Origin: Lysobacteraceae bacterium
GTDB lineage: Bacteria; Pseudomonadota; Gammaproteobacteria; Xanthomonadales; Rhodanobacteraceae
DNA length: 64,000 nt
Direction: 5' to 3'
Assembly (NCBI GenBank): GCA_004143945.1
Contig: SEHB01000010.1
Span: 1-64,000, forward strand
The notes under the pieces are model-generated. The model saw nothing but the letters and a program-made list of their open reading frames with translations, was not told where the DNA came from and made no database searches. Of this stretch, positions 44,437-52,917 are shown piece by piece; within the stretch, counting starts at the first letter, position 1; every line of letters starts with the position of its first letter. The translations under genes were made by a program, and so were the position numbers.

Positions 44437-45112
44437 GCGTCACGTTGCCCTCGCCCTGCAGGCTCGCGAGACGTTCGAGCCATTCGAGCAGCGGTTTCCA
44501 GTCCTCGCGGTGCGGACGCGCCGCGCTGCCTTCGTCGTCGAACAGGCTGCGCCCCGACTCGGCCAGTGCGACATAGGCCTGCGAGTCGCGCACGCGGCTG
44601 CGCGCAGCCTGGGTCAGGCGCTCCAGCGTCGCCTCGAGGCTGCGAGCCGCGCGCGTGCGCTCGCGCAGTCGGCTCGCGACCAGCGCGATGCGAAGCCGCC
44701 CGCTGCGCACCTCGGCGAGCTTGCGCACCATGTCGAGGAACACCAGCGTCGCGCGCAGGTCGATCGGAGACGGCACGACCGGGATCACGAGCGCATCGGC
44801 ATGGCGCGCGAAGCGCTCGAACTCGTGCGCACGCAATCCGGCCGGCGTGTCGATCAGCAACACCTGCGTCGCGGGCGGGACGCGCAGCATCCAGCCCGCG
44901 CTGAGTCCGTGCGCGGGATCGTTGCTGCCGAGCGCGTGGATGCGTGGCAGGTGCGCGGCGCGCAGGGCGCACCAGGCGAGCGACGACCCTTGCGGATCGC
45001 AGTCGACCATGGTGGTGCGACGGCCGCTGAATGCGAACCAGCCGGCCAGGTTGGTCGCGAGCGTGGTCTTTCCGCAGCCGCCCTTGCTGTTGGCGACGAG
45101 TACCCTGAACAT
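44405..45112 (-). CDS. Orphan ParA/MinD-type ATPase
   Basis: A 235-residue ParA-family ATPase with a deviant Walker A motif KGGCGKTT near the N-terminus, switch I DCDPQGSSLAW and switch II LLIDTPAG. Such proteins position DNA, chemoreceptors, flagella or enzymes by ATP-dependent binding to membrane or nucleoid. No ParB, parS site, minD/E or chemotaxis gene is adjacent, so its cargo is unknown. Its 3' end overlaps the convergent diguanylate cyclase gene by 32 bases. Confidence 0.88.
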   Translation of the reverse strand: MFRVLVANSKGGCGKTTLATNLAGWFAFSGRRTTMVDCDPQGSSLAWCALRAAHLPRIHALGSNDPAHGLSAGWMLRVPPATQVLLIDTPAGLRAHEFERFARHADALVIPVVPSPIDLRATLVFLDMVRKLAEVRSGRLRIALVASRLRERTRAARSLEATLERLTQAARSRVRDSQAYVALAESGRSLFDDEGSAARPHREDWKPLLEWLERLASLQGEGNVTPIARAVPQAV

Positions 45113-45238
45113 TCCCCTTCCCCCGACGAGCGCCCCCGCGCGCCGAATCTACGCGATTCCGCCGCGCAATACCGGCGCGCGCGCACATTTTCCACTCCTT
45201 GGCAGCCCTTCGGCGCGCGGAGAGGGCGCGCAGGACGG

Positions 45239-46177
45239 TCAGCCGGAGAGCGCGTCGACCACCATCACGAGCGCGAAGCCGACCATCAGCGCGACCGTCG
45301 CGGGGGTTTCGTGGCCTTCGCCATGCGTCTCGGGGATCACCTCGTGCGAAACCACGAACAGCATCGCGCCGGCCGCGAGTGCGAGTCCGAGCGGATAGGC
45401 GAGCGCGAATCCGCTCGACAGTGCGACGCCGAGCAGCGCGCCGACGGGTTCGAGTGCGCCGGTCGCGCACGACACCAGCACCGCGCGCCACGCGCCGATG
45501 CCGGCGGCGCGCAGCGCGAGCGCGACGACGAGCCCCTCGGGCATGTCCTGCAGCGCGATCGCACCGGCGACCGGCATGCCGATCGACAGATCGGCATCGG
45601 CGAACGCGACGCCGACCGCCATTCCCTCCGGCAGGTTGTGCAGCGCGATCGCGAACGCGAGCAGCCCGACGCGCCCGACGCGGCCACTGCCGGGCCCGCA
45701 CGCACCCGAATGATCGTGCGCATGCGGCGTGAACGCATCCAGCCCGAGCATCAGCAGCGTGCCGAGCGCGAGGCCCGCGACGACCACGAGCAGTGCGCCC
45801 GCGCGTTCGCCGGTCAGCGTCGACGCGACGTCGATCGCCGGGACCAGCAGGGAGAAGAAGCTCGCCGCGAGCATCATGCCCGCCGCGACCCCGAGCAGCA
45901 CGTGTTCGAGACGTTTCGGAATCGATCGCAGCAGCAGCGCAGGCAGCGCACCGAGCGCATTCGCGACGAAGCACGCCATGCCCGCGACGAATGCGAGCGC
46001 GAGCGCGTTGTCCGCGCTCGCGACGCCGGGTCGCGACAGGCCCACTGCGAGCATCCCGAGCAACGCGAGCGCGCCGACGGTGAATGCGATCGACGCGGCC
46101 GGATGGCTGCGCGCATGCGCGACGAGGCTGGCGGCCCAGCTCGCCGCGGGCGCGCGCGTGGCGGACGTGGTTTCCAT
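45239..46177 (-). CDS. ZIP family divalent metal transporter
   Basis: A 312-residue membrane protein of the ZIP family (ZupT/GufA-like). About eight helices are visible. The metal-binding motifs are in helix 4 (HNLPEGMAVGVAF) and helix 5 (DMPEGLVV, where the usual His is Asp-Met instead of HN). A histidine-containing loop THPHAHDHSGAC-like stretch lies between helices 3 and 4 and may sense or capture metal. ZIP proteins bring Zn2+, Fe2+ or Mn2+ into the cytoplasm. No zur- or fur-type box is evident. It is divergent from a lipoprotein gene. Confidence 0.88.
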   Translation of the reverse strand: METTSATRAPAASWAASLVAHARSHPAASIAFTVGALALLGMLAVGLSRPGVASADNALALAFVAGMACFVANALGALPALLLRSIPKRLEHVLLGVAAGMMLAASFFSLLVPAIDVASTLTGERAGALLVVVAGLALGTLLMLGLDAFTPHAHDHSGACGPGSGRVGRVGLLAFAIALHNLPEGMAVGVAFADADLSIGMPVAGAIALQDMPEGLVVALALRAAGIGAWRAVLVSCATGALEPVGALLGVALSSGFALAYPLGLALAAGAMLFVVSHEVIPETHGEGHETPATVALMVGFALVMVVDALSG

Positions 46178-46300
46178 CGCCCGGAGTATCCGCGAATCCG
46201 CGCCGTGCGGCGCGCCTGCCGGCCGCCACGAGGCGGCGACGCCTGTCCGCGACCGCGCCGGGACCTTGTGGTGCGCGGCGGCTGCATCTACCGTGCATGC

Positions 46301-46906
46301 ATGCACCTTCTTCTCGTGTCGACCCTGACGCTGCTCGTCGCCGCCTGTGCGACGCGCGAACCTGCGCCCGCACTCGCGACCCCCGCGGATGCATTCTTCG
46401 AGCGCCTGCTCGCGTTGTGCGGCAACGCGTACGCGGGCCGCCTCGGCGCCCACGATGCGTCCGATCTCGCCGCGTTCGGCGGCACGCCGGTCATGCACGT
46501 GCGCGAGTGCAGTGCCGACGAAATCCGCATTCCGTTCCACGTCGGCGACGACCGCTCGCGCACCTGGGTGATCACGCGCGGCGCGAAGGGGCTGCGACTC
46601 AAACACCAGCACCGGCACGCGGACGGAAGCCCGGACGCGATCGACCGCTACGGCGGCGACAGCGCGGGGCCGGGCGCGGGCAGCGCGAGCCGCCAGGAAT
46701 TTCCCGCGGACGCGGAATCGAAGGCGATGTTCGCCGCGGCGGGCATGCAGGCGTCGATCGGGAACACCTGGGCCATCGAAGTCGAATCCGGCACGCGCTT
46801 CGCCTACGAACTGCGCCGGGCGAACCGCCATTTCAGCGTCGAGTTCGACCTCTCCGCGCCGGTTGCGCCGCCACCCCCACCCTGGGGCAGCGAGGCCGCG
46901 CAGTAG
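46301..46906 (+). CDS. Lipoprotein of unknown function
   Basis: A 201-residue lipoprotein (LLVAAC signal, lipidated cysteine near residue 16). The body begins ADAFFERLLALCGNAYAGRL and contains beta-rich segments (EIRIPFHVGDDRSRTWVIT, GLRLKHQHRHADGS). The cysteine in LLALCGN and the later HVRECS could form a disulfide. I do not recognise a named family. A proline-rich tail PPPPPWG ends the protein. It is divergent from the ZIP transporter gene. Confidence 0.7.
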   Translation: MHLLLVSTLTLLVAACATREPAPALATPADAFFERLLALCGNAYAGRLGAHDASDLAAFGGTPVMHVRECSADEIRIPFHVGDDRSRTWVITRGAKGLRLKHQHRHADGSPDAIDRYGGDSAGPGAGSASRQEFPADAESKAMFAAAGMQASIGNTWAIEVESGTRFAYELRRANRHFSVEFDLSAPVAPPPPPWGSEAAQ

Positions 46907-46969
46907 CGCGGACGCACTGCGGAGGGTCGTCACCCCGCGCGCCGCCGGACGCGGCGTTCGCTGCCGACC

Positions 46970-48463
46970 TCAGCCCTCGCGGCCGGGCGCGCGCGCGACC
47001 AGCACTTCACCCGCGACCGGCTCGCCGACCTCATGGCGGATCACGAGTGGCTCGCGCACGACGTCCACGAAACCCGCACGTTCGAGCGTGCGCGCGGCGA
47101 GTTCGGGCGCGTGGCGATAGCGACCGGTCGCAGGCGGCAGTTCGACCTCCGCGCCCGCACTCGACTCGAGCGAGAACGCGAACCAGCCACCCGGCGCGAG
47201 TCGCTCGCGCACCGCCGCGAACATCGGCGCGAGCGCGGCCACGTAGACGAACACATCGGCCGCGACGATGAGTTCCCACGAACGCCCGCGCGCATCCGCG
47301 AGGAACGCGCCGATCTCCGCCGCGACGAGTTCGCGGTACAGGCCCTTGGCGCGCGCGCGTTCGAGCATGCGCGGCGACAGGTCGACGCCATCGATCACGC
47401 GCGCATCGCGTGCGAGTTCGACCGCCATCAGGCCGGTTCCGCAGCCGAGGTCGAGCATGCTGCGTGCGGCATCCGCGCCCTGCGCGCTCAGCAGGGCGGC
47501 CAGTCGCGCGGGCACCGAATAGCCGAGGCGGTCGACCAGCGTCAGCTCGAAGCGGTCGGCGAAATCGTCGAACAGTTGCTGGATGTACCCGTCCTCGACA
47601 CGCGCGGGCAGATCGCCGCCGAGCGAAGCGAGGAAGTGCGCGACCACGGCATCACCGGGATCGAGCCCGTGCGCGCGATCGAATGCCTCGCGCGCGGATG
47701 CGGCTTCGCCGAGCCGCAGGCGCGCGCGCCCGAGCCAGGCCCAGGCCTGCGCATCGTCCGCGCCGGCGGCCACGAGTGCGAGCAATGCCGCGGCGGCTTC
47801 GGCGACGCGCCCGGCCTGCATCAGCGCGACCGCATGTTCGAGCGCGACCTCGCGATCGTCGGATGCGAGCGAGCGCGCGCGGGTGCGACTCGCGAGTGCC
47901 TCCTCCACCTGTCCGAGCGCCGCCTGCGTTGCGGCGAGGCCGCGCCATGCATCGAGCGCGGCCGCGTCGTGCGCAACGAGGGCCGCGTACAGCGGCAATG
48001 CGTCGGCGTTGCGCCCGAGACGGCGCAGCGCGTGTGCGCGGTGCAGCAGCAAGGCCGGCTGGCGCGGCGCGATGCGCAGGCCGGCGTCGAAGGCATCGAG
48101 TGCTTCGGCGACGTGCCCGAGTTCGAGCGCCGCGAGGCCGAGCGCGTTCCAGGCCGACGCGCGCCCGGGTGCGAGATCCGCTGCGCGGCGCGCTTCGGTG
48201 ATCGCGCGCGCGCCGTCGCCGCTGCGCCTGTACGCGACCGACAGGTTGGTCGCGACGCCCGCATCGGAGGGTGAGGCGCGCGACACGGGCTCTAGTACCG
48301 CGACGGCATCCGCGTAGCGTTCGCGCTGCAACAGCAGCGCACCGAGCGCCGCGCCCGCACGCGCATCGCCTTCGCGCAGGCATGCGCGATAGCCTCGCTC
48401 GGCCTCGTCGAAGCGGCCCGCGCGATGCAGGGATAGGAAGGCGTCGAAGTCCTGCGCGGGCAC
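46970..48463 (-). CDS. TPR-containing SAM-dependent methyltransferase
   Basis: A fusion of about 497 residues. The N-terminal 300 residues are tetratricopeptide repeats (for example DAFLSLHRAGRFDEAERGYRA and later ALELGHVAEALDAFDAGL). The C-terminal 190 residues are a class I methyltransferase with SAM motif MLDLGCGTGLMAVEL and the GVDLSPRMLERA strand-2 motif. TPR-methyltransferases of this layout probably methylate small molecules or proteins captured by the repeats; the substrate is unknown. The start is uncertain: GTG 48463 is where recognisable TPR sequence begins, but it lacks a good ribosome-binding site. The frame remains open far upstream through a repeat-rich region. Confidence 0.8.
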   Translation of the reverse strand: MPAQDFDAFLSLHRAGRFDEAERGYRACLREGDARAGAALGALLLQRERYADAVAVLEPVSRASPSDAGVATNLSVAYRRSGDGARAITEARRAADLAPGRASAWNALGLAALELGHVAEALDAFDAGLRIAPRQPALLLHRAHALRRLGRNADALPLYAALVAHDAAALDAWRGLAATQAALGQVEEALASRTRARSLASDDREVALEHAVALMQAGRVAEAAAALLALVAAGADDAQAWAWLGRARLRLGEAASAREAFDRAHGLDPGDAVVAHFLASLGGDLPARVEDGYIQQLFDDFADRFELTLVDRLGYSVPARLAALLSAQGADAARSMLDLGCGTGLMAVELARDARVIDGVDLSPRMLERARAKGLYRELVAAEIGAFLADARGRSWELIVAADVFVYVAALAPMFAAVRERLAPGGWFAFSLESSAGAEVELPPATGRYRHAPELAARTLERAGFVDVVREPLVIRHEVGEPVAGEVLVARAPGREG

Positions 48464-48534
48464 GGGATGCGAGGGAAACGGGCGGTCTCGAATGGTAGCA
48501 GCGCGCGCGCGTCGGGCGGTCCGAAAGCGCAAGG

Positions 48535-48607
48535 CCGGAGCCCCTCCCGCATCCAATGCCGGGCCGGTCCTCGTGGGAGGGACTTCAGCCCCGACGGTTC
48601 GCGAGGG
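48535..48607. repeat. GGGACTTCAG-type interspersed repeat pair
   Basis: CCGGAGCCCCTCCCGCATC at 48535-48553 is followed by an inverted copy CGTGGGAGGGACTTCAGCCC at 48572-48591. The second arm is the reverse complement of the unit at 9054-9076. The pair lies between two divergent genes, in the 289 bases upstream of the large secreted protein, where no other feature was seen. Confidence 0.65.
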
Positions 48608-48752
48608 AAGCTCGGCGCTGATGCGCCTCCAGCAAGGTCGCGGTGTCGCAGCCGTCCCGCGGAGCGCCGGAGCGCCGGGACGTGACGCAGCACCCGGTTC
48701 GGTGCGACCGGGGCGCCGAGAATCCGCGCCTACTGCAGCCGGGGACACGCCG

Positions 48753-51062
48753 ATGACACCGCAGGCACAGCGAGCGTTCGCGTTCCACCCAGACCCTGCC
48801 CCCGCCCGACGGCGCGCATGCGCGCTCCTCATGTGCTTCGGCATCGGGCTGTCGGCGCCGGTGTTCGCGGAGTCGATCTTCCGCGACGGCTTCGAGCCGC
48901 TCCAACCTGCGCCCGTCGTCAACGTGCTGCGCGATGACCGTGTCGCGACGCTCGAGATCGACTACGACGGCGAGAACGCGTGGGGCCAGTGGTGGACGAT
49001 GGACGGCAGCGGGAGCGATCCCGCGGGGTTCCGCGTGACCTGGTGGCCACGCGACACGGCGGACACGCCGGCATTTCCAGCGGTCGGTGCGCGCACGCCC
49101 GGAGTGTTCGCGCGCAGCCACGACGGCAGCACCGGCTGCCTCAACGCGGAAAACGCGCCCGCTGCACCGCAAGGTTCTGCACGCTGGCTGGTCACCGCGA
49201 ATCGCCGCGTGCAACTGCAGCCGCTCGTGAACGGCACGCCGTATGTCGTGCGCGTCGAGCGCCTCGATGCGCTCGGACGCGTGATCAGCCAACCTGCGAT
49301 GGTCCAGTTCGATGGCGGCGACGGCACGCGCGTCGATGCGCTGCGCGCGAGCCTCACGCACTTCGACGACTTCAACCTCGCGGCGGGCGCAGCCGACGAG
49401 ACGCTGTGGAACAACGCGACGGTCACCTCGACCGACGAGCGCTTCAACCTGTTCTTCATCAACGACCAGTACCACGCGCACACGCTGCACGGCACGCGCG
49501 TCGACAACACCGGCGACCGCTCGCAGACCTCGCAGCGCTTCCGCAAGCCCTTGCGCATCGAGGCCGGCACACGTCGCCACATCGTGTTCGACATGGACAG
49601 CCCGTTGAGCCCGCGCTCGGTCTGGTACCTCGACCTCAACCCCGTACGCACCGACCTCACGGGCCATGCCGACTTCTTCGACACCGAAGGCGCGACCGGA
49701 CTGCCGGCCGGGATGTTGCGATTGCGCGCGCAGTTCCAGAGCTTCAGCGTGAGCCTGATCGGCATGGACGGCGCGTCCCACCAGATCGCCTCCGTCGACA
49801 TGGAGGCGATCGGCCGCCAGGCCGTCACCAACGTGCGCCGCAGCTTCGAGGCCTGGGTCGGCACCGACGGGATCACGGTCTCGATCGACGGGCGCGAGGT
49901 CATCGACGCGGACTTCGCTCCGCATGCACTCGCGAGCGGGGACTACGAGCCGCTGTGGATCGGCTTCGGCTACAACACGCCCAAGGACGGCGTGCCGTAC
50001 TACCTGCTGCACTGGGACAACTTCGGCTTCGATGGCCCGGTGGTCGAACCGCGCAGCGTGCACAACTACGTGACGCGCATCGCGGGAACGGACTACCAGA
50101 AGGCCAGCCGCGGCGAAGGCATCGCGCCGAGCTTCACGGTGAAGGTGCCCGACGACCTGCGACCCGTCGTGGCCGGGGCGGTCGCCGAAGCGTGGCTCGT
50201 GTTCACCTACCAGATGGGCGACTTCTCGAGCTTCGCGCTCGCCGCTGGCGATCACGTCGAGGTCAATGGCGGCGCCACGCACCCGTTGCCCGAACGCGTC
50301 AACAACAGCGTGCCCGAAGACCCGGACCTGCTCGCCTGGGGCCTTCCCTACACCGTACGGCTCAAGCTGGGCGACATCGTGCAGGGCGGTCCGTCGCCGC
50401 TCGTGGTCGGAGACAACACGTTCCGTTTCTTCGCGGAGAATACCGGCCTGCTCAACGTGCATGTCGAAGTGGCGTATCCGGCCGGCAGCGCGCCCGCATA
50501 CACGCCGCCCGCGGCGATCCACCCGTTCCCGACGCACGCGCAGCTGCCGCGGCTCGGCGCGCCCGCGCGCTTCGTGCGCATCGGCGGGACCGAAGTCGGC
50601 GAAGCACATCGGCTCAGCGCGGAACCGCGCGAGCGCATCGACGTCGCCGGCGTGGTGCCGGTCGAATTCGTCGTCGGCAACCATCAGTACGCGAACTGGG
50701 CACCCGAGCTCATGGTCGTGCCGGTGCAGAGCACGGAAGTCTGGAGCAGCGGCGGCACCGGCGGCATCGCGCGCATCGAGGTGTTCGTGCGTGGCGGAAG
50801 CGACGGCGCGCCGGGCGAGCGCGTGCTGCTGCTCGACACCGCGCGCGATGCGCCGACGCCGCACGGGCGCTACGTCCGCGATATCGACCTGTCGGGATTG
50901 CCCGATGGCGACTATGACCTGTTCGTCAGGGCGACCTCGCCTTCCGGGCTCGTGAGCCATCCGAGCTACGGCGACGAAACCGGCCTGTGGGATGCCGCGG
51001 ACCTGTCGGGCGCGTACTACCCGATCGCGATCCACGTCGACAACGCCTCGCAGGCGAGGTGA
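48753..51062 (+). CDS. Large secreted protein of unknown function with N-terminal GFE tag
   Basis: A 769-residue exported protein; ATG 48753 has GGGGA seven bases upstream. The signal peptide ends PVFA and the mature chain starts with ESIFRDGFEP, so the shared tag sits at the new N-terminus (residues 42-48). The rest is beta-rich with no family I can name: a concanavalin/laminin G-like stretch (FDDFNLAAGAADETLW ... HIVFDMDSPLS ... WYLDLNP) and later domains resembling Ig-like folds (GIARIEVFVRGGSDG ... GLPDGDYDLFVRA). A lectin-like or glycan-associated role is possible but not shown. It stands alone between a repeat-containing region and a convergent VOC gene. Confidence 0.7.
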   Translation: MTPQAQRAFAFHPDPAPARRRACALLMCFGIGLSAPVFAESIFRDGFEPLQPAPVVNVLRDDRVATLEIDYDGENAWGQWWTMDGSGSDPAGFRVTWWPRDTADTPAFPAVGARTPGVFARSHDGSTGCLNAENAPAAPQGSARWLVTANRRVQLQPLVNGTPYVVRVERLDALGRVISQPAMVQFDGGDGTRVDALRASLTHFDDFNLAAGAADETLWNNATVTSTDERFNLFFINDQYHAHTLHGTRVDNTGDRSQTSQRFRKPLRIEAGTRRHIVFDMDSPLSPRSVWYLDLNPVRTDLTGHADFFDTEGATGLPAGMLRLRAQFQSFSVSLIGMDGASHQIASVDMEAIGRQAVTNVRRSFEAWVGTDGITVSIDGREVIDADFAPHALASGDYEPLWIGFGYNTPKDGVPYYLLHWDNFGFDGPVVEPRSVHNYVTRIAGTDYQKASRGEGIAPSFTVKVPDDLRPVVAGAVAEAWLVFTYQMGDFSSFALAAGDHVEVNGGATHPLPERVNNSVPEDPDLLAWGLPYTVRLKLGDIVQGGPSPLVVGDNTFRFFAENTGLLNVHVEVAYPAGSAPAYTPPAAIHPFPTHAQLPRLGAPARFVRIGGTEVGEAHRLSAEPRERIDVAGVVPVEFVVGNHQYANWAPELMVVPVQSTEVWSSGGTGGIARIEVFVRGGSDGAPGERVLLLDTARDAPTPHGRYVRDIDLSGLPDGDYDLFVRATSPSGLVSHPSYGDETGLWDAADLSGAYYPIAIHVDNASQAR

Positions 51063-51086
51063 TGCCAACGCGATGCACGGCACGCC

Positions 51087-51518
51087 TCAGAACGTGATCT
51101 TCACCGAGGCCGCGCTGCGCTGCGCCTCGCCGTGGAACACCGCCTCGATGTTGTTGCCGTCGGGATCCAGCACGAACGCGGCGTAATATCCCGGGTGGTA
51201 GGGGCGTTCGCCCGGTGCGCCATTGTCCTTGCCGCCGGCTGCGACCGCCGCGCGATGGAACGCGTCGACCATCGCGCGATCACGCGCCTGGAACGCGAGA
51301 TGATGGCGACCCGTGAGTTCGCCCTGCGCGGCTTCGCTCTGCGCGGTCGAGATGAACAGTTCGTCAGCCCAGAAGTGGTCGGCGCCGGTGCCGCCGAGCG
51401 GGATCCCGAGCACTCCGAACACTGCATCGTAGAATGCGCGGCTCGCGTCGAGGTCGCGCACGACGAGCTGGATGTGGTCGATCAGTCGACCGCGGTGCAG
51501 TTCCTGGGTTTCCATCAT
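51087..51518 (-). CDS. VOC superfamily (glyoxalase-like) protein
   Basis: A 143-residue protein of the vicinal oxygen chelate fold with two beta-alpha-beta-beta-beta halves: IDHIQLVVRDLDASRAFYDAV, then HHLAFQARD and YYAAFVLDPDGNNIEAVFHG. Candidate metal ligands are His in DHIQL, His in HHLAF and Glu in NNIEAV. Members include glyoxalases, dioxygenases and antibiotic-binding proteins; this one could be any of them. GAAGGAG five bases before the first ATG supports the start at 51518. Convergent with the large secreted protein gene (24 bases apart). Confidence 0.87.
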   Translation of the reverse strand: MMETQELHRGRLIDHIQLVVRDLDASRAFYDAVFGVLGIPLGGTGADHFWADELFISTAQSEAAQGELTGRHHLAFQARDRAMVDAFHRAAVAAGGKDNGAPGERPYHPGYYAAFVLDPDGNNIEAVFHGEAQRSAASVKITF

Positions 51519-51679
51519 CGCGACTCCTTCGGGGATGCGGGCATATAGCCGCGCGCCGCACGCGCGCGCAAGCGCGTGAACGGGCGCTCGTTGCCGCACG
51601 CTCAGGTTCGCCATCGCTAACGCGGGGTTCACCGCGCGGCGTCTACAACGGTCTTCCGTGCACAACGAAGGACCGCCCG

Positions 51680-52162
51680 ATGACGACCCCGCAGGATCTC
51701 GAACGCAAACTCTGGAAAGCGCTGAAGTCCGACCGCACGATGATGCTCGGCCTCGACGGCGCCGAAGACGGGCACACGCGGCCGATGACCGCGAACATCG
51801 AGGGTGAGTCCGGCCCGATCTGGTTCTTCGCCGGTCGCCCGAACGCGCTCGTCGACAAGGCAGCGACGCCGGCACGCGTGATCGGCGCGTTCTCGGCGAA
51901 AGGCCACGACCTGTTCGCGAGCATCAAGGGCACGCTCCGGATCGACCAGGACCGCGCGGTCATCGACCGGCTCTGGAATCCGTTCATCGCCGCGTGGTTC
52001 GAGGGCAAGGACGATCCCAAGCTCGTGCTGCTGCGACTGGATCCCGACGAGGCCGAAATCTGGCTCAACGAGAACAACCTGCTCGCGGGCGTGAAGATGC
52101 TGCTCGGCGTCGATCCCAAGAAGGACTACGACGACAAGGTGGCCACCGTGCAGCTCGATTGA
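51680..52162 (+). CDS. Pyridoxamine 5'-phosphate oxidase family / general stress protein 26-like
   Basis: A 160-residue split-barrel flavin-binding protein resembling general stress protein 26: RTMMLGLDGAEDGHTRPMTANIE, then GPIWFFAGRPNALVDKA, LFASIKGTLRIDQDRAV, LWNPFIAAWFEGKDDPK and LLRLDPDEAEIW. The family binds FMN or F420-type cofactors and is usually induced by stress; this branch has no proven reaction. GAAGGA lies seven bases before the ATG. It is followed after 115 bases by a coiled-coil lipoprotein gene. Confidence 0.9.
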   Translation: MTTPQDLERKLWKALKSDRTMMLGLDGAEDGHTRPMTANIEGESGPIWFFAGRPNALVDKAATPARVIGAFSAKGHDLFASIKGTLRIDQDRAVIDRLWNPFIAAWFEGKDDPKLVLLRLDPDEAEIWLNENNLLAGVKMLLGVDPKKDYDDKVATVQLD

Positions 52163-52277
52163 GTCCGGCGGCGGAATGGCGGCTGACGCCGTGCACCGTC
52201 GTTCATTTTGGATAAATCGCGAAACCACAGACTGCAGCTACCGCCGTGCACACGGCAATCCGGAAGGTGGAACACCA

Positions 52278-52778
52278 ATGTCGACGAAGCATGCCATGAT
52301 CGTGCTCGGGGCCGCCCTGATGCTGGGCGCGTGCGCGGAGAAGTCGCCGGTCGAGGCCCAGCGTGACGTGGCCGAGGCGCGGCAGGAAGCGAACGAAGAC
52401 GTCGCCAAGGCCCAGGCCAAGGCGGCTGAAGACAGCAGCGAGGCGCGCGCGAAGCTCGATGCGGCTCGCGCCGAAGCTGCGGCCCATGTCGCCGAGGCGA
52501 ACGCCGACGCGGGCAAGGACCTCGGCGAAGTGCAGCGCGAGGCGAACAAGGATGTCGCGGAGGTGCGTTCGGACGCGATGCATGAGGATGCGAAGGCGCG
52601 TTACGACCTCGCGGTCAGGCAGGCCGAGGCCGAGCACAAGATCGAAGTCGAGAAGTGCGAGGCGATGCCGTCCGGCCAGCAGGACGCGTGCAAGGACACC
52701 GCCGATTCGCGCCTCGACATGGCGAAGACGCGTGCGAAGCAGGAACTCGACAACGTCGAGGCTGCGACGGGTCACTGA
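52278..52778 (+). CDS. Alanine/glutamate-rich coiled-coil lipoprotein
   Basis: A 166-residue lipoprotein (LGAC, Cys19) preceded by GGAAGGTGG. From residue 25 on it is nearly all helix-forming: repeated blocks such as REANKDVAEVR and QEANEDVAKAQ alternate, giving an 11-residue-like periodicity and a long coiled coil of about 130 residues. Two cysteines (KCEAMPSGQQDAC) near residue 130 may form a disulfide loop. It could act as an outer-membrane spacer or anchor, like Lpp or YgdR-type proteins, but the lysine tail of Lpp is absent. A clear intrinsic-type hairpin follows the gene. Confidence 0.78.
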   Translation: MSTKHAMIVLGAALMLGACAEKSPVEAQRDVAEARQEANEDVAKAQAKAAEDSSEARAKLDAARAEAAAHVAEANADAGKDLGEVQREANKDVAEVRSDAMHEDAKARYDLAVRQAEAEHKIEVEKCEAMPSGQQDACKDTADSRLDMAKTRAKQELDNVEAATGH

Positions 52779-52785
52779 TCGGGCC

Positions 52786-52817
52786 CGAACCGGCCCCGGA
52801 GTCGGGGCCGGTTCGTT
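52786..52817 (+). terminator. Strong hairpin after the coiled-coil lipoprotein gene
   Basis: CGAACCGGCCCC at 52786-52797 and GGGGCCGGTTCG at 52804-52815 form a perfect 12-bp stem with a six-base loop, followed only by TTCC. It starts seven bases after the stop codon and is the best terminator candidate in the window. Confidence 0.8.
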
Positions 52818-52917
52818 CCGCACGCGTTCGCTCCATCGGTGCGACACACGGCGTCGTGACGCGCGCGCGATCCGCCACGCGCTGGCCCTTGCCATCCCCG
52901 ACTCTCGTTGATGGCGC

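Noticed and set aside
44405-45112. A chromosome or plasmid partition locus
   Set aside because: There is no ParB gene, no parS-like site and no replication gene beside this ParA.
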